Positions 32,215 through 45,499 of a stretch of DNA of 64,000 nucleotides are shown piece by piece. Source of the DNA: Hirudo medicinalis (Eukaryota > Annelida > Clitellata > Hirudinida > Hirudinidae); assembly GCA_011800805.1 (NCBI GenBank), contig MPNW01000160.1, positions 71,797 to 135,796 of the forward strand, in the 5' to 3' direction. The notes under the pieces were generated by a model. It was given only the letters and a program-made list of their open reading frames with translations. It was not told the DNA's origin and did not search any database. How positions within the stretch are numbered: the first letter of the stretch is position 1; the number at the start of each line of letters is the position of its first letter. Position numbers and translations under genes: made by a program.

Positions 32215-33893
32215 TTATCTTTTGCCTGATGTGGCCATCTGTAACAAAAAAAATGATTTCAATGTTAGTTTCTTTTAGCTAAATTATTATAAATTTAATT
32301 ACCTGGAATTTGAACCTGTCTGCCATGAGGCATTCCAACAATGTCCTCTTCTTTGGTTTTTCAACCTTGCATTGCTTAACATTGCCTCTGTTTTTCTTTG
32401 GCTGAATGGGAGTTTTCTCTGATTGTTTTTTGGAGTCTGATAATTTGAAATTAAACAATATATTTTTTTAAGGTTGCAATTTCATATAATTACTGCATAA
32501 AATATTTGGGTGCTCTGATCACCTGGTGCACTTTTATTCACTTTTTCCAGTTTCTTTGGTCGACTGACGACCTTTTGTATTGTATTCTTTTCGCAAGTCA
32601 AACACGTATACACCTGCAATAACGGAGTAATAGCTGAATGGTTTTCATAACATCATCCATTGCAAAGGATGAGGCTGCATCAATTTGGTTCATCCAGACA
32701 TACCAATTTGTTATTGCCTTCCTTAAATTCCTTCACCACCTTGGCTTGATATTTCCCCAAGACCTGATTATTGTCTGATCTTTCTAGAAGCCTTCTGATT
32801 TTTGGTGTTATCTTCAAGCGAGGTTTAAAGGTTATTTTAACATTGTTTGGTCTCCAAACAGAACAGCAGTATGGACATGTTCTTGCTGTGAACTTTTCCT
32901 TTAGTTCTAAAAGCAAGAAGGCAAAATGACTGATGTTGATAATAAAATATATGTTGAGGAAGTGCTTAGTGCATTGAAGGACAATTTGATTAGTTGAAAG
33001 TATTAACAATAATAATTTATTGATATAATGTTACTAAAGTCTAATAATATGTAGTTACATAATATTGGAAGCACTTCACATCTCAATATTTTAATTGTCC
33101 TGAACATATCCAGATTTGAGGGATGTAAATTGGGGAAAGTAAGGTACTCCATATAGTGAAACGGCAGGCATTAGAAATACTGGTTGGAGATTATCTATGG
33201 GATGGTTGGTGAGCATAATTATGTATAATGAAAATATTTATTTATGTTATTGTATGAAATTAGCACGTTCCATCACACCGATGGACTTTCAGCCTGCCAG
33301 GAGGATCAGGGGTGAGTGCACACGAACTGCCCAAAGAAGTCGTTTTCATCAAAACTTATTGGACGTCAGTAACCCAGTGGTCAAGGCTATGGCTTTGGGA
33401 CAGCTCCATTAGGAGTTCAAATCTTAGCCACTTTCAAGAGTTTCTGCAACTGTTGTTCAAAATGAGGCAAGTTTTGCTTTGGACAGCAAATGCTCAGAAG
33501 GTGATATATGCTAAGGTACATGAAATATCATTAGTAGAGAAACGAATATAAAGCAATTTCAGTCGCAATGATTAATGATATTTATTAAGTAGTAGGTATG
33601 ATGTTAATACTTTTATGTGCAATGTGGTTATGGAGTAATGCGATGGTCTGTGCAATAAAGATAACATGATGCATAAAAACTTAAACTTACGCAGACTCTC
33701 ATAAATTTTGTGGGCTTCAAGTCTGAAACATGTCATTAATGTGCGTGTAAGCAATTTCTGTGCAAGGTTTTAACAAAATTCCAACTAACGCGTAGTAACG
33801 GGAAATTGTGGGCGATGCATTCGCATAAAAGTCAGCCGCTAAGCTATGTTTTGTTAAGAGGTCATCCGTACCAAATCTGTCAGAATCATCCAT
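32215..33893 (-). CDS. RMP24: C18orf21/RMP24 homolog, putative RNase MRP subunit
   Basis: Six exons, 33893-33790, 33722-33691, 32906-32704, 32613-32523, 32436-32303 and 32238-32215, join in phase to 195 residues (human C18orf21 about 220). The match is in the core: ARTCPYCCSVW with a zinc-ribbon half, LKITPKIRRLLER, AKVVKEFKEGNNKLVYTC followed by LTCEKN, the second CxxC. The C-terminus is Lys-rich, ending MATSGKR. From memory, the human protein has been reported as an RNase MRP-specific subunit; the ribbon-like CxxC...CxxC pattern is seen directly. An N-terminal helical segment (SLAADFYANASP...ISRYYALEAHKIYESL) also parallels the human protein. Confidence 0.85.
33362..33435 (+). repeat. tRNA-Pro-like SINE relic
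   Basis: An A-box-like TAACCCAGTGG (33370-33380), an anticodon-loop-like CTTTGGGA as in tRNA-Pro(UGG), and a B-box-like GGAGTTCAAATC (33412-33423) occur in tRNA order and spacing. Stems are degraded. It lies in intron 2 of the C18orf21 homolog, opposite strand. Confidence 0.5.
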
Positions 33894-35403
33894 TTCTCAA
33901 CATCACAAGCAACTGGATTAACCATACCTTAACATAGATATCTATCACTCCATAGTAAACAATAATAAATTATGTATATAATGAATTAAAATTAAACAAA
34001 AATATTTTTGATTAAAAACGTTGCTTAATTAACAAAAAATAATGAATTTATTATACATATTACATATTTTAAATGTTTAAGGTGATAAATGTCGCTTTAA
34101 TAAAACATTCCAAATAGTATTACAAATTGCATATTTAATTATTTTATGTATTTTTAATCTTATATTTTTATAAATACCTAAATTATATAAAATTATTCAC
34201 TACGATTATCAATCTATGCTATTGGCTAGCAATAGCCATATGAAGAACTTTAAATAGATTCTGAATATATCAAGATTTTTTAAGAGTCCAAATCATCTTA
34301 GTTATGCAACGGACTTAATCAAATAAATAAATAAATAAATAAAAGATTCTTTAGGTTATACAGATAGCTAGTTTCTCAAACGTTGAACTAATATGATGAG
34401 CATCTCTTTTCTGTTAGCCACATGTGTCTGTATGAAGAGCCATTAAGAGATTATGAATCTCAAATTTCTCTAAGCTGATGATGACGATGACATGTATGTT
34501 GGTAATATGCGGGTCCATGGTCACAGCCTGCCAGATCAAACTGAACTTCATTCGATGTGGTGCTCCTCCGACCAACGTGAACTCTCTTCCTTGCCGGCTG
34601 TCATTTTCTCCGATCTGATCCAGCCCAGCTGGAGATCTGGTTGGATTGCTGGACTGTTCTACGACCACTCATCAACAAAATACTACTGCGCATTTCTCAG
34701 TGAAATTCACAGCATTCACACTTTCATAAGATGTCCTGAAGGTCGTGACAGCCTTAGACTTCTCTAAAACTCACTCTGACTCTGGTTGGTTTATATTCCT
34801 GTCGCCTCGAGCAGCTTCTTGGTTCATCAATACATATGTAAAGATAATTCACAACATAAAAACTTATGCCACTCCACTTCGCGACCTCCATTGGCTGCAA
34901 GAGGATTTTATAATCAAATTATCAGTTCAATGTGCGACATTGGCAGGTCCATCGATATTTGGCCCGAAAATCTGGAAGAGACTCTCCTTCTTCAATAACG
35001 AACACTGATCCCACCCTGTTTCACTTCGTGATAACTTTCCTCCTCCAGGACTGAGCTCCCCTCAGTCGTGAAGTGGTCTTGAAGTTCAGTTGGAACATAT
35101 GCCACTATAATTAACTCAATATTATTATAATTACCGCGCTGATATTTAACATGAACCTTTCATTCGACTCCTCAATATTATTTACATTACGGACAATCAG
35201 ACATCAAGTTCTTCAGCTATCATATTTTTGTACTTAAATTCTTCAAAGTTTTTATCTTAATATTAAAAAGTTTATACAGGCTGTAGTTTAAATTTGCATT
35301 TTTAAAATAAAAATGATAAAAAAATCAGCAAAAGGGGGAGTCAAGTTTGTTTACAAAACAGGAACCTATTAACGAGAGCTTCGGCGATGCGGTATTGTGA
35401 GAT
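33894..35403. other. Intergenic with degenerate LINE-like segment
   Basis: AT-rich up to about 34480. From 34490 to 35090 composition is more even and a frame includes PLRDLHWLQEDFIIKLS and later FGPKIWKRL, resembling the LRDLHWLP motif near the end of CR1/L2-type polymerases, but stops and frame changes break it. The remainder is the SNAPIN upstream region. Confidence 0.45.
34850..35040 (+). mobile_element. Degenerate non-LTR retrotransposon fragment
   Basis: Frame 34745-35008 reads TPLRDLHWLQEDFIIKLSVQ, similar in kind to the TPVLRDLHWLPV-x-QRIxYK motif of LINE C-termini. Only this motif supports the call; upstream sequence cannot be assembled into a domain. Confidence 0.45.
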
Positions 35404-35763
35404 ATGACTTCTCCTTCTGACGTGCCTGAGCATCAAAAGTTGTTTGCTGATGGATTATTTAATTTGTTAAAACCTGCTGTAGAAGAATTGGATGAAAGCG
35501 TGTTGGCTGTAAGACACAGTCAATTGGAACTTCGTCAACAAATTGATAGTCTCACGGAAGACCTCAAGAAAATTAACGAACAATTACAGACAAAATTTGA
35601 TTTGGAACCATACCTAAAGAAGCTCAACAATGCCCGAAGAAGAATAATGCTCGTCAACAACATCATGCAAAACGTCCAAGAAAGAGTTAATAGACTCCAC
35701 TCCAGTGTCTTAAAAGACGTAGGTCGTAAAAAGGATCTTCTCGGATTAGCACGACGGCCATAA
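35404..35763 (+). CDS. SNAPIN: SNARE-associated protein Snapin, intronless
   Basis: Small coiled-coil subunit shared by BLOC-1 and BORC, acting in lysosome and synaptic-vesicle trafficking. The ATG at 35404 gives 119 residues (human 136). Strong identity: LFADGLFNLLKPAVEELD, RHSQLELRQQIDSLTEDL, DLEPYLKKLNNARRRIML and VNNIMQNVQERVNRLHSSV. Heptad pattern spans most of the length, with no membrane segment or signal peptide. It is a single exon. AATAAA at about 35897 is a likely poly(A) signal. Confidence 0.96.
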   Translation: MTSPSDVPEHQKLFADGLFNLLKPAVEELDESVLAVRHSQLELRQQIDSLTEDLKKINEQLQTKFDLEPYLKKLNNARRRIMLVNNIMQNVQERVNRLHSSVLKDVGRKKDLLGLARRP

Positions 35764-37185
35764 AATCAGCTTTATAATATAATTTAGCTACCTGCCAACT
35801 CAGAGGAGGGCAATTTAAACGTGTATAAAATGCGCCATCTGGCGTCAAGATTAACTCGTTAATGTCGTTTTGACTACGTCGTTTCATCCTTGTTTTAATA
35901 AATATTTTGTACTAATTTAATCAATCACTTTAAAACACTGTTAATTTTACCTTTATTCTGTTTATGTATTGTATGAAGTATTTCATCTTTAAAAAGCGAA
36001 CAAAGTTTGTATGAATTGAACATGGCTTCAGAAATATGATTTCAAAGTCAATTACTTTGAACAAAGCGGTGCATTTAAGTAGACCAAGAAAATCCCAAAG
36101 AATAGCAGTCATCACAAAATGTTTACATATAGTGCTACTCTAGTCATACAATGAGATGATTTTAAATAAGCGTAAAGGCACCTACTGACAGCAATGGCTA
36201 GCAATCTTTGAAATTGCAAGAATGCCACTATAGATCCCACCACACATGATAGAAATTTCTAGAAGGCTTAATAGAAGCTTAAAGTTGGAAAAACACCCCA
36301 AAAACTGCATAAAAATAGGATCAAAATACAGAAAAATCTGCAACGAAATCTTACGAAAATTCAGAAATAAACCTTAGTCAATGCAATAACATCAATGACT
36401 TCTGAATGCTCAATGGTCTAAAACAATTTCCAGAATCATTTACTCTACAGGAGTGCACTAATGGAATATTTTTTTGGAACTTCACGGAGGTCACGATGAC
36501 AATAACAGGTCGTGAAATTAGTTTTTCATGTGAGAGATTGAGCCCTTCCTTTCTTCTGGGAATGTAGAGCCAGTGAGTATTGAACACCAAACTGGCATCA
36601 TCTAATTCCAACCAATCAGATCATGACTTTCTGAGTTGAATGTAAATTTCTTGATTTCTAAACAAATTTATAGAAATTAGAATTGTTCTCGTGGTTTTCT
36701 GCTAACAAAATTCATCCAAAAAAGATCCAAATAAGCATGGCTGAAACAAGACATCACATTTCAAGTTCCAAAATGCAAAATGACAATAACAAAGACAATA
36801 AATCCAGCAAACAAAACATGTCTGAGGCCAGAATTCAGAGCCATCAGTGTAAAATCAACTTAAAAAATGTACACCGACTTGCTTCATGATTTTAACGATA
36901 TTTCATGTTCTCATTGAGCCGATCACTTTACAAGATGGTATACAAAGACGACAACATCATCGACACACTCGTTGCGGTTACCTTCACCGAGGCAAACAAA
37001 ACATCCAGAAATAAACTTGAAAAATCGATACAAAGTGTCTTACACTAGACAGGAAAGTTATGCTTCAGAAAATCAGTCGAAATATTTGAGGGCTCTTAAG
37101 TGAAAGATGAGTCGAACAAGGGTTTTAAGTCTTACATCATTAGAAAACTTTCAAAGTCTCGAAGCGAAATTGAGATTGGTTAACT
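35764..37185. other. Intergenic between SNAPIN and talin 3' end
   Basis: Contains SNAPIN 3' UTR (AATAAA near 35897) and the talin 3' flank. AT-rich, with short frames lacking splice or codon support. No RNA gene or repeat recognised. Confidence 0.4.
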
Positions 37186-39665
37186 TCAATCATCTTCTGA
37201 AGGCCTGTATTTGGCCTTCCTTATGCTTTCCAACTTCTTGCGGGCAATTTCCAGTTCTTTTTCCTTCCTTAGAATTTCTTCTTGGGCCATTATTATCTGA
37301 AATTATGAGAAAGGTTTTGGAGAAACACTCATGAAATTATACTTATTAATAAAACAATAAATAACAACACTGTAGCAAAACTCTTAGAGAACGACAAAGC
37401 CAAGCCACCTGAGCCATGTCCGAAACCATCTTCTTGGTGACGGGAACGGACGTATCCTCCTCGACAGAACCTTTGACTTTCTGAGCCTCCCTCACCAAGG
37501 CTTCTGTTGCTTTTTTCACAGCATGACCAGCATTCTATCAAGAGTGAAGAAAAGAAATGCCAACGAAATCTAAACAAAATTCCAAACTAATTAAATTGTT
37601 AAGATAAACTAATTGATTTTACTATCAACTTAAATAGTCTCTCATTAAAAAAAATTAGATTTGACAAAACAATCGTTATGGAAGTAGACCTGAAGTCGAT
37701 GCATGGCCTGTGAGTTTGGATCGGCCTTGACTTTACAAGCAAGCAGCAATTGTGCTGTGGAGGCAGCAACTTGCTTGGCAGAAGATATGAGCTTCTCCTC
37801 TGAGGCCTGTCCTTGAACCATGGCATTGGCAGCATCGCAGAGGCTATGAGTGGCTGCTGCCACCAATCGAGCCTAGTTGCAGACATGGGGAATTGTGTTA
37901 GCAGTGGTAGTTATTCTTAAGCTATTTTCAAGGTTTGCAAGTAAATTTCCATTCCAATATCCACTTTTGACTAAGGGTCGCTAGAAACTACAGGTTTCAG
38001 AAATACCGAAAATTACTTCCAAATGAAACTTCCAGCACGATTACGAGAAGCAGCTAATTAAATTAATGATTAAATTAATTTCAAAGTAATGATGTGTGTG
38101 TAATATTTTCATGAATAATAAAACAAAGCATTGTAAAGAAACAAAGAAATTTGTAAAAATTTATGTAATAAGTAGGATGAATTAATAAGTATTTATTTAT
38201 GCCGGATATCGGATATTCCCGGATGGCGTCTATAAGGCCGGATACCGGATTCAAACGGATATCCGGTGCATGTCTGTATAGTAACCATGAATAAAAACGA
38301 ATTATCACCAGTGCAAAAATAAAATACAATCGAGAAAATATTAGCAGAGTAACAACTGAGCAAAGGAGTCGAATGCAACAAGTTGTGAGTCAAAGAAGTT
38401 ACGAGTCTTACAGCCGATATCAGCCCTTGAGACCACTGACTGTCCGAGTCAAGATCATCTTTCACGCCAATCTGAAACGGTTTGTAGACAACTTATTACT
38501 TAACTTGTGAAATCCTAATGTGACATTATTAGGCAGTCCCAAAGACCAAACAATCAATGAATCTACTAGAATCGATGACAACAATTCCAATGATCACCAA
38601 GTCGATGACAGCAAGTGTTCAATCAACAGAATCCAAAACAACCAGTTCTAATAATTATGAGGCCACAGGAACAGTCAAATCCACTGCATATGCACTGGAC
38701 CACCAGTGCCACATCGCACATTGCACCAATAACTAGGGAAAGCACGACCTACCTTTCCTTGATAAACAAGTTCCCTCTGAGCCACAGAGGCAGCCTTGAC
38801 AAGTGCACAAGTAGCCGTTGCTATGGATTTTGCAGCTTCCAAGAGCTGCTCTTCAAAGTTCAAGGTCTCGTCGGCTTGCTGCAGCAAATGGGTTCAATTT
38901 GTTAATGAATTTAAAGTATTATTAATCAAATGATAATAATAGAAACTAAATGTTAAAGAGAGTATCAACTATTGAATAATTGAAGTGATAATTTCCAACG
39001 ACAACATCGACAACATCACATGGACTGATCCACCCAACCTTGGGTTTGAGCATGGGTTGCAATGAGGCCAATTTCTTAGCAGCAGCCTCAATGGAGTTGG
39101 CAGCACTGAGAAGTTCAGTCTCTGCAATGACTGTGGGATCGTGAGGATCAACCCAGTCAACACCTGCAGTATGTTGAATTTTCGAAATTATTATTAATTA
39201 CTAATAACAGTAATTAATTAAAAATTTATCAGGTGATAGATTTGAAACGGTTAGCAGAACGTCTATCTGTCTAGTCACCTTTGATGGCTTCGGCAGCATG
39301 AACGATCTCTGTAACGGAGGTGGCAACCTTCTTTGAAATGACGGCCAAGTTCGATTTTGATTCGGGAGTTGGCTTTTGAGTTATCTGGACGAGATTTGTT
39401 CGGTTCATAAATAAATTGTTAGACAATTGTAATCAACAATTAATCAATTATTGCAGAGCAAGCACTTTAGCAACAATAACAATAACAAAACGACAACAGC
39501 AGCAGCAGCAACAACAATAACAACAACAACAACAACAATAACAATAATTATCATAATAACCTGCTGAATATTCAACAGCAAGTCTCTGTAGGCTGAGGCA
39601 CATGCTGCTCCTGCATCCAGCATTCTTTGTTTCAGCTGTTTATCTTCAACCACAACCACACCTCC
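37186..39665 (-). other. Talin C-terminal I/LWEQ (THATCH) actin-binding region
   Basis: Exons 47-54. Key stretches: WVDPHDPTVIAETELLSAA, ETLNFEEQLLEAAKSIA, SQWSQGLISA, AANAMVQGQASEEKLISSAK, QVAASTAQLLLACKVKAD and the dimerisation helix AQEEILRKEKELEIARKKLE, ending in RPSEDD at 37186. This is the most conserved part of the protein and matches human residues about 2290-2541. Confidence 0.95.
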
Positions 39666-40083
39666 CTAATTAAGAATTAATTATGTTTTTATTATATTGA
39701 TTATAATTTAACACATGCTATTTCAACAAGAATAAAAACTGGCTTGGAAGAATGCATTTCAATGAAGCTGCTAAATATTTTTCAAGCACCTTGCAGTGCT
39801 TGAGTAGGTCGGACGTGGCCATACGACCCACGTTGGCAGCTGAAATTATGTCGTCTTGGTGACCGGAATTACCGGCTGCAACAGCCTTGGACGTTGCCAT
39901 GGTGATCCGCCTTGTAACTTGGATGATTTCGTCTGGAGTTACCATCTTCTCGACACGATCGCTGGAGCTGTACGTCTGTATGTAGTATATGTAGTGAATT
40001 AACTTGTCATGGTGTATGGATGATAATGACCTTAAAGGATAATACAATAATAATAATAATGATGATGATGATGATAATAATGA

Positions 40084-40115
<32 letters not shown>

Positions 40116-41690
40116 GATGATGATGATAATAATAATAATGATTATTAATAAATATAAATAAATGGATGATATCTTGGATGATAGCTGCCACGATTTTTAA
40201 AGATAATTTTTGTGAAAAGAGGTTTCAAAACGTGAAACTGCACAAGACCTTCAGTTCCTGTCCGATGATTTGGATCGAGGCTCGAGGGCCTGAGAACCTC
40301 TTGCAGCCTCATCCTCCACAGTCTTAACTGTTTTCAGCAGGGAGGTTACATTTGTGACCATGACCTTAAAGGATAATATAATAATGATAAAATAATAATA
40401 ATAATAATAATTAATGATAATGCATGTAATAATTTCTTTAATTTTAAACTTGTCAACCAACATTAGAATATAAAAATTAGAATTAAACAAAAACAAAAAA
40501 AAGGAAAGTAATAGCAACTAAAACTGTTGAAAATTAAATTTTCCAATGAAACCTTTGCAGCATCTTTCAGAGTTGCCATGGTGGGATCGTTGGCTTGTTT
40601 TCCAGCTGCAGATTTCGTAGCCCCTATGAGGTCCGAGAGAGCAGTGGCAACGTCTTTCACTGCATTCATCAGCAGGATCTACGAAGAACGAATTATTAAT
40701 TAAGGAACCAAACCACAGTTATTGAAAATTTATCACATAACTGATAAATCAGTAGAGAGCCTAAACAATTTTTGTGACATTTTCGTAATGTCCAATCCAA
40801 TTTAAAAAGATACTGAATGCACATAAACAACAAAACAAACTAAATGCAAACAACAGCTCCACGAAGTAGCCAACAACAGCAACAACTCCAACCTGAGCTT
40901 CCGGCTGGTCGCTGCCGAGACTTGCTGCTCCCCTCTTGATGCATTCAGAAAGTTGGTTGATGGTGGCCACGGACTTTGAAGCAGCCCCTGCCAGCTGATC
41001 CTGATTGAGAGCTGCCCCAGATACCAGGAGTTTGGTGTCCTCCACAAGCTCTTTGGCAGTCTTAAGAATGCCTTCTCTGTAAGAGTTGATGGAAATGTTC
41101 ATGATGAATCTAATTAAATTAATTAATTAGTCAATCAATTAAATTAACTTAGTTAATTAATTTAATTAGTTAATTAATTAATTTACATCTACTTAGTTTA
41201 TTAATTAAATTAAATTAATGACAAGCAGTCAAAAATGTTAGTTAAATATAATTTGATGATATTTTTTTAATATGAAATTGTTTAATTGGATTAAATATCT
41301 TCAAAAAAAAAACACATCCTAACCATTTAGCATCATCAACTAAATGATCAAACTTGTTATTAAAAATAAGAAAAACAAATCATTTCACCTGTAGTTGGAG
41401 AACGTTTCACCCGGTTCGGCAGTGAGGGTGCCGGCAGACGCAAACATGATGGTGGTGTCGAGGTCTGCAATGATGCCATTAATGGTGCTCCCTGCGTTGA
41501 TGCAGGCCTGCGTTCCTCTTGCACTCGATTGGAGGATTGTCAGGATGTTGGTTGCCTGTCAGAAAGTGATTGAAATGTTGAAATGATCGGTCGACGTTAG
41601 GTGGAAATAAATTGAAAATTTATGTTTACATTCCACTTCAAAATGCATAATGCATAAATGAACTAAAAATAGTATTATTATTATTATTGC

Positions 41691-41721
<31 letters not shown>

Positions 41722-44700
41722 AATCATCATCATCATCACAGATTTATTAAACAACAAAACAAAACAATAAAAATTACATTTTCCACAACTTTCTTTGAAT
41801 CTTCGGCGAGATCCTTCTTTGCGAACGAGTCGCTCGGACTCAGTTGAACTTTTCCAGCGTTCTGAACGAGGCCGATGCAACTTCTTCCAAGTTGTTGGAT
41901 GGAGCTCTTGATTCTGATTGCCATCTGCAATTCATGAAGTGCCAATGAAGAAACAGAAGAAGTACACGACAACAATTCATCGTTAAAAGGAGCAATGATA
42001 TTCAAAAGTACTGAACATTCATTGTCAACAAAACTACGTTTACATGTAAAGTTTGAATAATTACAAACCACTGTAAATCTTACATCCCAGTTACCAATGC
42101 TGACACATTTCATTAACATTATTATTTTTATTAATCGAGTGATAACCTGGGGATTGGGGCATGAGATGAAAGCCTTCTGGCCCTCTATTGAAAGATCTCC
42201 AAAATCTCTTGTGAGGTCGTTGGCCAAACGACCCAGGTCTTGTGCATTGGTAACTGATTTTGTCATCTAAAGAAATATTTGGAGAGACATGATTTTAAAT
42301 GGGCCAAAAGGTTCATTATGAGAACATTGATGTAATTGAGTGTCGTTACATGTTTTTACCGAATGTCATTTTACATTAACACAATTTATTTGCATGCCTT
42401 CGTGATGGATGAGGTTGAAAATAATAAATAAATAAGTGGAAACATGAGGAACATATAAAATAAAAAAACTAAAATAAAAATATAAATATAAATGTGGTTC
42501 ACCATTTCATTGGAGGTCTTGGCAAGTTGCTTAACAATCCTTGCGATGTTCGTCTGGTGGTCGACAAAAGAGCTTTCCTCAGGACTGTTCTTCACCTCCT
42601 CATCTGTCTATCCTCGGAGATGTGTAATTAATGTTGATCTCAACAACAATAATAACAGCAATTATTTTATTAAATAAATAATTAACTCGTGATTATAACA
42701 ACAACAATAATAATTGTATTTATATAGCATCATAAGCTTAGTAGTAGTAGTAGTATTTTATTAATGTCCTCAGCATAAAGTGATGAATAGGGCAGCATCA
42801 TAAGCTTAAGCATCAGACCATTTATATAGCGCCGTTTCCCAGAGGCTCTCTGTGGCCATGCAATCTGGGTTGTGAATATGACACAGACCCACCGTTGCTT
42901 TTGACATGGCTCATAGGAAATGAGCCCTCCGAGCCAACTTGCACCCGGAATAAAAAAATAAACATCTAATGACATCAATCAAAGATGGATACGAACGAGA
43001 GCCAGGGATTTGTTGAGATTCTCGAGAAGAGCAGACATCACCCCTGACGAGGAGGCTGTTTTCTCAAAGGTTTCAATGAACTCCTTCATGGATTCTTTCG
43101 CTCCTGCTGCTGCTTCGTCCACTTCACCGTGGAACTTTGTGGCCTGGAATTGTTGTTGCAGTCGTGGTTCATTTATACAGCACTGCAAGTTTAGCATCTG
43201 AAGAGCTTTCTGCTTTCTGACCACTTAAATAGCACTCCTTCCCAACGGCAGTGCAGCCTTAGTTGCAAACACGACACGGTAGGAATGAGTGTTTTTACTG
43301 CCAAATGCAGGACTTGATCCCGTGCAGACGGATGCACGGTGGATTGTCAGACGCTAACGCACATCGAGCATTCGTCACAACATTTGAAGACACAAAATCG
43401 AGCCACAAAAGTTAAAGATGAAGGAAAAAAATTCCATCATTATAAAGTTAAGATCTTCAACAGATGGACTTTCTAAGTATGACCCATCACCCTGACTGAT
43501 GATATCGAGAAATTGGTTAGTAATAATAAAATAATAAGCTGAGCTTAAAAACAAACCTTTCTGTTTCCTCCTGCCTCTTTGGCAGCATGGATGAGGCCTT
43601 GCAAGGATTCCATGACAGTCTTGCATTGATCGATGAGGCTTGTCTGAACCTTCGAGTTGACGATCTTCGAGACGCAGCCGACCGTTCCTGACTTCAGCGG
43701 ACCTATGTACACATTGGCAGAGCTCACCTTGGTTATTGGAGAACAAAAAACAAACCGAGTTAGATTAAACTAGTAATTATGAAAAATTAATTAATTTAGC
43801 AGATATTATTAAACAACAAATTGACCAAATAATATAAATATTCTTATTGTAATTACCAGATGGCCAAGGTTTCCTGTTTCTCCTTTGGCAGCCAATTGGA
43901 GCGGCTCAATCAGGTCGTGAAGCTGCCAGGCACTGTTCAGAACCTGGTCGTGGCACATCTCCAGCGACCTTCCATCTCCAAGGGTCGCAACTGCGGGGTC
44001 GCTGGACACAACAGCCAGAGAAGCCTGGTCGAGGTCGTGAATCATGTGACCTATTTGGTCCAATGAGGTGTCACATTCTTTGGTGCCAGGAAGAGCATTT
44101 CTAACAAAGCAAGAATTAAGAATTAAATGAAAATTAACCACGGTTTGTATTTGCAGCATGAAATGATTCCGAAAGCATTTGATCACAAAACAATCACACT
44201 CAGGTAATTCTAAAAGCTTATCGCCACCATAAATGCCTCATCGAATCCTTGTGAAACTCCCGATCAAATCATTACCTGAGAGATGAAACCAATTTCTTGA
44301 TGGCTTCTGAAAGGGTGTGAGAGTGTCCCGAATAAGCCTGGTAGGTGCTCATATCCTTCGGTTTGACAGCAAGTTGCTTGGCCGTGAGAACCATTTGACA
44401 AGCACCCTCGATTATATCCCGACCTGCCTCCACTATGGGCCTCTGGGCTTCTCTGCCCTAGGAACAGGCAATTTAGGGGTTTGAGCTCTTGAAAGGGCCC
44501 GAGTAACTTATTTAGCATCTCAATCATAAAATCATTTTTCACAGTTGAGTGGCTCTAAGATTTCCCACTTGAAAGGGAATATTAATAGTCGTAAAGCTTG
44601 TGTTACACAAAACGTATTGTTGTTAAACTATCATTGTTTACATAAAAATGATAAAATTGATGCGATAAAAAAAAGAACAAATCCCGATTGAGAAGCATAA

Positions 44701-45468
44701 ACAAAACCAACTTGTTGGCTTATCTTGGCAGGGGTGTTAATAAATTCAGGAACGAGGGCAAAGTTTGCCAGCTCCTCGAGGGATTGGAGGAGGGGTTTGC
44801 TAGCTTCGTGACCAACCATGTTGATCGGAGGACCTTGCTGTTGACCCGTTGTTGCAGCCTATCAAAAGCATTTAAAATAATCTAACCGAATCACAAAAAT
44901 TAACCTAAAATTACTTCATTAATTGCTGTAATATTGAAATATATTTTATATCTGCAATGTCATTTCGATACTTTTAGTCACAAATATTGTTTAATGACCT
45001 TCATGGACTTGACCATTAGTGCAGTATTGTTGGCGAGGTCCTTTGCCGATTGGACGAACTGTCTCTTGGCGACCGGATTTGTGGTTTTGGAAGATGCCGT
45101 TCGGCAAGCATTGCAGAGAGCCGACGTCTGATTAGCTATGTTTGACACGGCAGCCAACATCTGGAAATAAACATAGGAATGAATGACAAACATTAGGAAC
45201 GAATGACTAACATTAGATTAAACAAAAGGAAGTAATCGATCACTAAAAGTCTTAAAACCTGATGAGCTTCTTACAACTTTCAAAAATAAACTCAGCTGAG
45301 TACAATTTGTAGACAAGAAAAAATAAATGTAGCTTGAAACAAGACTTAATATAACATTAACAATCACAATAAAGAATAACTCTTTATTATTTTAATATTA
45401 TTTATTGTTATTATTATTATTGTTGTTGTTATTATTGTTATCATCATTATTATCATTATCACTATCAC

Positions 45469-45499
<31 letters not shown>

